Shown piece after piece: positions 30,037 to 34,511 of a DNA stretch of 34,511 nucleotides. Position 1 is the first letter of the stretch; each line of letters opens with the position of its first letter. The position numbers and the translations under genes were made by a program. Origin of the DNA: a bacterium (GTDB lineage: Bacteria > Methylomirabilota > Methylomirabilia > Methylomirabilales > 2-02-FULL-66-22); the NCBI GenBank assembly GCA_029580855.1, contig JAKPQH010000058.1:1-34511 (forward strand), given 5' to 3'. The notes under the pieces are model-generated. The model was not told the DNA's origin. It saw only the letters and a program-made list of their open reading frames with translations, and made no database searches.

Positions 30037-30819
30037 CTAGATCGCCGCGGCGGGCTTGGCGCGTCGGGCTACGACCCGGGCTGCCAAGATGCCGACCTCG
30101 TACAGCACGCACATCGGCAGGGCCATCAGCGCCTGGTTGAAGACATCCGGGGTGGGAGTGAGAATCGCCGCCACGACAAAATTGAGGAGGATGGCGTACT
30201 TTCGGTTCCGTGCGAGAAACTGCGGCGTGACCATTCCCAGACGGGCGGCGATGGTGATGCCCAGCGGAAGCTCGAAGATGACGCCGAAGGCAAGGAGGAA
30301 TTTGAGCGTGAAGTCCACGTATTCCCCGAACCGGGGCATCTGTTGAATCGACGGATCGAACGTCAGCAGGAATTGCATCGCCATGGGGAGAACGATCAGG
30401 AAGCAGAACGCCACCCCGATGAAAAAGGAGATCGTCGAGAGGATCACGAAGGGGAGAGCGAAACGTTTCTCCCTCGGCAAAAGACCGGGTTCGATGAACT
30501 TCCATATCTGATAAAGCACCACGGGGAGCGCCAGCATGACGCCGACGATGAACGCGACCTTGAAATGCGTCCATAACGTCTCGGCGGGGCCCAATGCCGT
30601 GAGCTTGGCGATGGGCGGCTTGGCCTGAAAAATGACAAAGGGGAACTTCCGATCGACGACGATGTCGGTGGTGAGGGGCCATTGCAGAAGGCGGAGGCAG
30701 TACTCGCGGATTTGGAAGGCCAGAACGAAAGCGACACCGATCGCCGAGAAGCTGACGATGAGCCTTTTCCGAAGCTCTTCGAGGTGAGCCAGGAAGGGCA
30801 TGCGACCTTCATCAGACAT
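30037..30819 (-). CDS. tatC: Sec-independent protein translocase TatC
   Basis: A 260-residue inner-membrane protein of usual length with six hydrophobic helices. The start at 30819 (MSDEGRMPFLAHLEELRKRL) overlaps the tatA end by eight bases. TatC signatures are the N-terminal MPFLAHLEELRKRL (7-20), FKVAFIVGVMLALPVVLYQIW-type second helix region with LPVVLYQIWKFIEPGL, and the later FEYVDF-like FGEYVDFTLKFLLAFGVIFELP segment. TatC recognises twin-arginine signal peptides and forms the translocon core with TatA. Export of folded cofactor enzymes fits a metal-rich organism, though no clear twin-arginine protein lies in this window. Confidence 0.95.
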   Translation of the reverse strand: MSDEGRMPFLAHLEELRKRLIVSFSAIGVAFVLAFQIREYCLRLLQWPLTTDIVVDRKFPFVIFQAKPPIAKLTALGPAETLWTHFKVAFIVGVMLALPVVLYQIWKFIEPGLLPREKRFALPFVILSTISFFIGVAFCFLIVLPMAMQFLLTFDPSIQQMPRFGEYVDFTLKFLLAFGVIFELPLGITIAARLGMVTPQFLARNRKYAILLNFVVAAILTPTPDVFNQALMALPMCVLYEVGILAARVVARRAKPAAAI

Positions 30820-31264
30820 GCTTGGGCTCGGCGGACGTGGGCGCCGGATGATCGACGCTGCGGGCAGCAACGGTCGCTGCCGTGGTTGGGGCCTGGTTCG
30901 ATTCGCTACTCGTCGAGACGACGGGCTCGACCCTGGTGGCGTCTTCGGGCGGCGGGGGAGCAACAGGTGCTTGCGCCATCGGCAGTTCGAGCTGCGTCTC
31001 CGGCGCGGGCTCGGGTTCGGTCACGGGTGGCTCCGCCGGCACGGCGGCCGGCGCGGGCTCGGGCGCCGGCGTCGCTTCGGTCGCTTCCCGCTCCGCCATC
31101 TCGATCTCGCGCTGGATGCCTTCCTTGAGTTCATCGGACGCGCGACGAAATTCTCCCATGGCTTTTCCGATCGTCTTGCCGATCTTGGGCAGCTCCTTGG
31201 GGCCAAAAACCAGGAGCGCGATCACGAAAATGATAATCAGCTCCGGCATGCCGATGCCAAACAT
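30812..31264 (-). CDS. tatA: Twin-arginine translocase TatA/TatB-type subunit with a long Pro/Ala/Glu tail
   Basis: A 150-residue Tat pore subunit. The start at 31264 (MFGIGMPELIII) has GAGGAG about nine bases upstream. It has one short transmembrane helix (about 5-20, PELIIIFVIALLVFGPKEL), the FGPKELPK hinge, and the amphipathic helix IGKTIGKAMGEFRRASDELKEG. From about residue 55 the chain is a Pro/Ala/Glu-rich, unfolded tail, longer than in typical TatA (about 60-90 residues) and more like TatB. With a single TatA/B gene here, the protein may serve both roles. It is the first gene of a tatA-tatC unit, with a promoter at 31306-31334. Confidence 0.93.
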   Translation of the reverse strand: MFGIGMPELIIIFVIALLVFGPKELPKIGKTIGKAMGEFRRASDELKEGIQREIEMAEREATEATPAPEPAPAAVPAEPPVTEPEPAPETQLELPMAQAPVAPPPPEDATRVEPVVSTSSESNQAPTTAATVAARSVDHPAPTSAEPKHV

Positions 31265-31305
31265 TGGCGCAACTCCTCGCATCCCGACACTTTTTGGGCG
31301 CGGTC

Positions 31306-31334
31306 AGGGTACAATTGGGGTGGGGCAAAGTCAA
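31306..31334 (-). promoter_or_regulatory. Sigma70 promoter of tatA-tatC
   Basis: On the minus strand TTGACT (31334-31329), a 17-base spacer and TACCCT (31311-31306) lie about 45 bases upstream of the tatA start. The -35 box is strong; the -10 box is moderate. Confidence 0.6.
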
Positions 31335-31476
31335 GGCAAATGGCCGACGCGTCAGCACGATCCGAGCGTCGACGCGTCCATCCGAAGCGGGAATGGGAAG
31401 ATGTTCGAGAAAAACGACCGCAGCGCGCGCTGCTTTGGGGTATGCGAGGCGGCCGAGACCTTCGCCGGAAAAGACG

Positions 31477-31671
31477 CTAGCCGGGAACCTTTCCGCATCG
31501 CCGGCAGACGAGGCTGCCGGACCCCAACGAGACCCAGTCATGTCGGCGGCAAGCGGCCTGTTGCTTCTGGTTACCCTCCAGTCTCTCGCGTCGGCCGAGG
31601 CTCTGAACGATCACGGAGCCCAGACCGAAAAGCACGGTAAGAAGGCTGGCATCGAGCCAAGTCAGATTCAT
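31477..31671 (-). CDS. Small membrane protein with a C-terminal Cys-pair motif
   Basis: A 64-residue protein that I do not recognise. The start at 31671 (MNLTWLDASLL) has GAGGTG six to seven bases upstream; an in-frame start 16 codons earlier is less likely. One hydrophobic segment (about 5-22, DASLLTVLFGLGSVIVQSL) is followed by a basic stretch. The short C-terminal module has C-x(n)-C-x2-C spacing (ACRRHDWVSLGSGSLVCRRC), and its C/H/C/C residues resemble a small zinc ribbon. Topology and function are unknown. It is upstream of tatA on the same strand but separated by 212 bases containing the tat promoter. Confidence 0.55.
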   Translation of the reverse strand: MNLTWLDASLLTVLFGLGSVIVQSLGRRERLEGNQKQQAACRRHDWVSLGSGSLVCRRCGKVPG

Positions 31672-32199
31672 CGTCGCACCTCGGCACCGTCCTCCGGGTT
31701 CGTTCCGCCGTGCGCTCACCGCACGTCACGTCCCCGAGGAAACGGCAATAGACATGCCAGACACTTTCGCGCCAGGCCTGGGAGGAATGCGACCCCTGAA
31801 GCTGCCCGAAATCTTTCCGCGATGCTTGCGAAATTAAGGAATCTTTACAAGAAAAATCATGAGTTCCAGATTATTTGTCTGCCACGCGATACATCTGTTC
31901 GGGCCCTCGCCGGTCAGATACGACACACCAGACGCGCCAAGTACTACACCGTTTGTCTGTAAAACTCTCCGCGTCTTCTGCCAAAAGATACCGCCTTCCT
32001 GGTCGCGGATACGCCGGGGGAGGCGTGCAACGCTCTTATAACATTCCCGGCGGAATGACGGGCGCGGTTCGTCGCCGCGCGATTTATCGTTCTTGACAAC
32101 GCCGCCCCGCCCGGCCATGCTCTCTCCGCGTTCTCGTGTTGAAGCAGGGAAGCGGTCGCGCGCTTCGCGTCCCGCCGCAACGAATTCACGGAGAAAGCC
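31672..32199. other. Intergenic region with an A/T-rich island
   Basis: This 528-base region lies upstream of the creatininase gene. Around 31825-31990 the sequence is clearly more A/T-rich than its surroundings, with near-repeats (TTTGTCTG at 31877-31884 and 31951-31958). Short open frames exist on both strands there but none has a recognisable family motif. The strong promoter-like element at 32093-32121 drives the downstream gene. The island could be a transferred fragment, an unrecognised small RNA or debris. Confidence 0.4.
32093..32121 (+). promoter_or_regulatory. Candidate promoter of the creatininase-family gene
   Basis: A perfect TTGACA (32093-32098), a 17-base spacer and CATGCT (32116-32121) lie about 80 bases upstream of the ATG at 32200. 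The -35 box is perfect but the -10 box is weak. Confidence 0.5.
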
Positions 32200-32901
32200 A
32201 TGAGGATCTTCGAGCAGAACTGGATGCAGGTGGAGGCGAACCTCGAACGCGAGACGCGCGCCGTCCTCCCCCTCGGAAGCACCGAGCAGCACGCATACCT
32301 CAGCATGGGGACCGATGCCATCCTTGCCGAGCGGGTGGCGGTCCAGGCGGCCGAACCGCTCCGCGTGCCCGTCTTCCCGGCCCTCGCGTACGGCATCAGC
32401 CCGTATTTTCGCGCCTATCCCGGCTCCGTCTCGCTGCGCGTGGATACCTACCTCGCCGTCGTGCGCGACGTTCTGGATAGCCTGGCCGGCAGCGGTTTTC
32501 GGCGTATCCTGGTGGTGAACGGGCACGGCGGAAATGCGCCGGCTCAGGCGCTGACCGGTGAGTGGATGGCCGACCACCCGGGTGTCAAGGTGCGCTTCCA
32601 CAACTGGTGGAACGCTCCCCGTACGTGGGCAAAGGTCATGGAGATCGACCCCGTCGCTTCACACGGATCGTGGATGGAAAACTTCCCGTGGACCCGCATA
32701 GCCGGAGTCAGCCCGCCGTCGGAGCGAAAGCCCATGGTGGACCTGGACCACGTCCGCCTGTGCGACCCCCCGTCCTTGCGGGACCTGCTCGGAGATGGAA
32801 ACTACGGCGGCTATCATCAGCGGCCCGATACCGACATGGACGCCATCTGGAAGGTGGCGGTCGAGGAAACCCGAGATATGCTGGAGCGCCCGTGGGTCTG
32901 A
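32200..32901 (+). CDS. Creatininase-family metallo-amidohydrolase
   Basis: A 233-residue protein of the creatininase/MftE/FAPy-deformylase superfamily, normal length. ACGGAGAAAG lies upstream of the ATG. Metal-binding and active-site motifs are LPLGSTEQHAYLSMGTDA (23-40, Glu/His/Asp ligands), VVNGHGGNAPA (107-117) and ASHGSWMEN (about 152-160, with His and a catalytic Glu). The family hydrolyses cyclic or linear amides (creatinine, the FAPy of riboflavin/F420 pathways, mycofactocin peptide). No partner gene identifies the substrate here. It is transcribed from its own promoter and followed by hemW 236 bases later. Confidence 0.9.
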   Translation: MRIFEQNWMQVEANLERETRAVLPLGSTEQHAYLSMGTDAILAERVAVQAAEPLRVPVFPALAYGISPYFRAYPGSVSLRVDTYLAVVRDVLDSLAGSGFRRILVVNGHGGNAPAQALTGEWMADHPGVKVRFHNWWNAPRTWAKVMEIDPVASHGSWMENFPWTRIAGVSPPSERKPMVDLDHVRLCDPPSLRDLLGDGNYGGYHQRPDTDMDAIWKVAVEETRDMLERPWV

Positions 32902-33137
32902 CTCGGCGGTTGCCGGGGGTCCCTTTGCGGGAACCCATCCTTCGGACGGGTACCGCGCCGGATTGGGTGGCCGTTGCGGCGTACCGCCCGGTACGCCTCC
33001 CTCGGCCCTTCGCGAACCGCCTCGCATCGTGATCCTTTGAGCAGCCTCGGGAATGACGGGGGACACAGAGGATACTGTCGACCCACCTGCGCCATGGAGA
33101 ATGCCATACCGCGCGATACGCGTGGGAGGGTGCGACC

Positions 33138-34328
33138 GTGGCTTCGCTGTATGTCCACATCCCCTTCTGCGAGCGCAAGTGCCGCTACTGCGACTTCTAC
33201 TCGGTGGCGGACACCGAAGGCGTCGAAGACTTTCTCGCCGCGCTCCGCCGCGAGATCTTTTTACGGAACGACCGGTTCGGCGCGGCGTCGTACGAGACGA
33301 TCTACTTCGGGGGCGGCACGCCGTCGCTCCTCGCGCCGCGCCAGCTCCAGACCGTCCTCGCCTGCCTGCGCGCCGCCTTCCGCATCGCCCCCGAGGCCGA
33401 GATCACCATCGAGGTCAATCCCGGCACGGTCACCCGGGAATCGCTCGCCGCGTATCGCTCCCTCGGCGTCAACCGGCTGAGCGTCGGCATCCAGTCGTTC
33501 CACGATCGCGAGCTCGCCTTTCTGGGCCGCACGCACGACCGGGCCGAGGCCCTGCGGTGCTTGGAGTCGAGCCGCACGGCGGGATTCGAGAACGTGGCCC
33601 TGGATCTGATCTACTCGATTCCCGGTCAGACCCTCCAGCAGTGGGAGGAGAATCTCCGCATGGCGGCGGATTTGGCGCCGCAGCACGTCGCCGCGTACGG
33701 CCTGGCCGTGGAGGACCCCACCCCGCTGGCGCGGATGGTCGAGGCGGGCAGCGTCCGTCGGAATTCCGTCGACCGCGAGGCGGCGATGTACGAGCGGACC
33801 ATGGCGCTGCTCGCGGCGTACGGGTACGAGCACTACGAGGTGTCGAACTATGCCCTGCCGGGGTTCCGCTGTCGGCACAACTGCGCGTACTGGTCCCACG
33901 GGGAGTATCTGGGTTTCGGCCCATCGGCCCATTCGTTCTGGAAGTCGAGCGGGCCTGGGCGCGGGCGACGCTGGTCGAACCTCGCAGACCTCTCGGCGTA
34001 CATGGGGCGTCTCGCGCGGGGTCTCCTGCCCATCGCATTCGAGGAGCACGTTGGTCCTTGCGAGCTGGTTCACGAGCGGATCCTCCTGGGACTGCGAAGC
34101 GATGGACTGCATCTGGCGCACCTGGCCGCCGAACTGGGGCATGACCTTCGGCTGCGCCAGGACGGGATGATGCGCCGGCTCGTCGATGAGGCGCTGGCGG
34201 TTCGGGACGGACCCGTCCTCCGGTTGACCCCCAAAGGCTACCTGCTGTGCGACGAGATCGCCGCCCGCCTGTCCCGGGATGTGAGTCGCGGGTTGTCCAA
34301 CCCCGTGCAGAGAATCGTCGTGCCCTGA
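33138..34328 (+). CDS. hemW: Radical SAM heme chaperone HemW
   Basis: A 396-residue radical SAM protein, usual length. It begins with GTG at 33138, preceded by GGGAGGG. The cluster motif is C-x3-C-x2-C in PFCERKCRYCDFYS (C11, C15, C18), immediately after YVHIPF. Signatures follow: YFGGGTPSLL (about 56-65), EVNPGT, GVNRLSVGIQSFHDREL, GRTHDRAEA, LDLIYSIPGQT and YEVSNYALPGFRCRHNCAYW. The C-terminal HemN domain ends with LTPKGYLLCDEIAARL. HemW binds heme and delivers it to target proteins; older annotation called this group oxygen-independent coproporphyrinogen oxidase, but it lacks that activity's N-terminal extension. Heme delivery could serve the diheme protein (inference). Confidence 0.93.
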   Translation: MASLYVHIPFCERKCRYCDFYSVADTEGVEDFLAALRREIFLRNDRFGAASYETIYFGGGTPSLLAPRQLQTVLACLRAAFRIAPEAEITIEVNPGTVTRESLAAYRSLGVNRLSVGIQSFHDRELAFLGRTHDRAEALRCLESSRTAGFENVALDLIYSIPGQTLQQWEENLRMAADLAPQHVAAYGLAVEDPTPLARMVEAGSVRRNSVDREAAMYERTMALLAAYGYEHYEVSNYALPGFRCRHNCAYWSHGEYLGFGPSAHSFWKSSGPGRGRRWSNLADLSAYMGRLARGLLPIAFEEHVGPCELVHERILLGLRSDGLHLAHLAAELGHDLRLRQDGMMRRLVDEALAVRDGPVLRLTPKGYLLCDEIAARLSRDVSRGLSNPVQRIVVP

Positions 34329-34376
34329 CACGGCCCGCACTCCCTACGTGTGCCTTTCCAGTACCTTGCACGATTT

Positions 34377-34511
34377 TGTCCTAGCTGTCAACATGGGTAA
34401 CACTTCAGTCGCTTGATCGCCCGGTACGCCTTGAACGCGTGGAGCGCCTGGAGCGGGGTGCGGCCCCGCATGCTGGCCCCGGTGTGGACGCGCGTATGGT
34501 TGTAGTGCCAA
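34377..34511 (-). mobile_element. End of an insertion sequence (IS481/IS3-like), partial
   Basis: The right edge of the window contains the 3' end of a transposase followed by a sequence starting TGTCCTAGCTGTCAACATGG at 34377. That sequence has the look of an IS481-type terminal inverted repeat (TGT start). The other end lies outside the window. It begins about 48 bases after the hemW stop codon. Confidence 0.6.
34388..34511 (-). CDS. Integrase-core (DDE) transposase, C-terminal fragment (partial)
   Basis: The last 40 codons of a transposase run in from the right edge and stop at TGA (34388-34390). The C-terminal end reads WHYNHTRVHTGASMRGRTP, then LQALHAFKAYRAIKRLKCYP. The YNHxRxH...GRTPLQAL pattern is the C-terminal hallmark of IS3/IS481 integrase-core transposases (compare YN..RPH..L.G.TP). 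The catalytic residues lie beyond the window. Confidence 0.75.
   Translation of the reverse strand, partial: WHYNHTRVHTGASMRGRTPLQALHAFKAYRAIKRLKCYPC

Noticed and set aside
1..34511. CRISPR arrays, tRNA, rRNA and an origin of replication
   Set aside because: No regularly spaced repeats, tRNA cloverleaf with a CCA-type acceptor, rRNA-like sequence or DnaA-box cluster was seen.

Overview
This is a bacterial chromosomal window of about two-thirds G+C, from an uncultivated-type, probably aerobic Gram-negative soil or sediment organism. It carries many TTGACN/TATANN-type promoters, Tat export genes, a diheme c-type cytochrome and a pyruvate-dehydrogenase-type complex. Gene content (tungsten aldehyde oxidoreductase, Tup tungstate transporter, GEGP-motif diheme protein, creatininase-family hydrolase) would suit a Methylomirabilota/Rokubacteria-like or deltaproteobacterial-like lineage. 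That placement is inference; there is no rRNA in the window.

Layout. 1-1812: the start of a sodium:solute symporter (-), an SDR oxidoreductase (+) and an unrecognised conserved protein (-). 2022-5756: a minus-strand pdhA-pdhB-pdhC operon (E1 alpha, E1 beta, E2; no E3) with a good promoter and a clear terminator. 6061-7152: an Mrp/ApbC iron-sulfur carrier ATPase. 7322-15267 (all -): a tungstate/molybdate block with a Mop-type molbindin, two MoeA proteins (one fused to a periplasmic-binding-like domain), the TupC/TupB/TupA tungstate importer and a divergent second TupA-like lipoprotein. 15268-15680: a divergent control region with two inverted repeats. 15681-23050 (+): a GntR/FCD regulator, a CoA-acylating-type aldehyde dehydrogenase, an orphan ModA, an AldA-type aldehyde dehydrogenase, a tungsten aldehyde:ferredoxin oxidoreductase and a SprT-like protein. 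23119-24702: an exported GEGP-motif diheme protein, facing a ModE-type DNA-binding protein (24790-25209, -).

25279-28205 is an accessory, decaying stretch: a VapBC-type PIN/ribbon-helix-helix pair, a 3' remnant of chrA, a HepT/MntA toxin-antitoxin pair, and a frameshifted 3' remnant of an MmeI-like restriction-modification protein. 28324-31671 (-): a secreted Tyr/His/Lys-rich protein, a variant DeoC-family aldolase, TatC, TatA and a small membrane protein with a Cys pair. 32200-34328 (+): a creatininase-family hydrolase and HemW. The window ends in the 3' end of an integrase-type transposase (-).

Working model: the 7.3-25.2 kb interval is one tungsten/molybdenum-dependent aldehyde-oxidation island. 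Tup imports the oxyanion, the MoeA proteins insert the metal into molybdopterin, and the molbindin buffers it. Three aldehyde-oxidising enzymes of different chemistry (CoA-acylating, NAD-dependent, tungsten/ferredoxin) use or compete for aldehyde substrates under a GntR regulator. The substrate and the electron acceptor of the tungsten enzyme cannot be read from the sequence.
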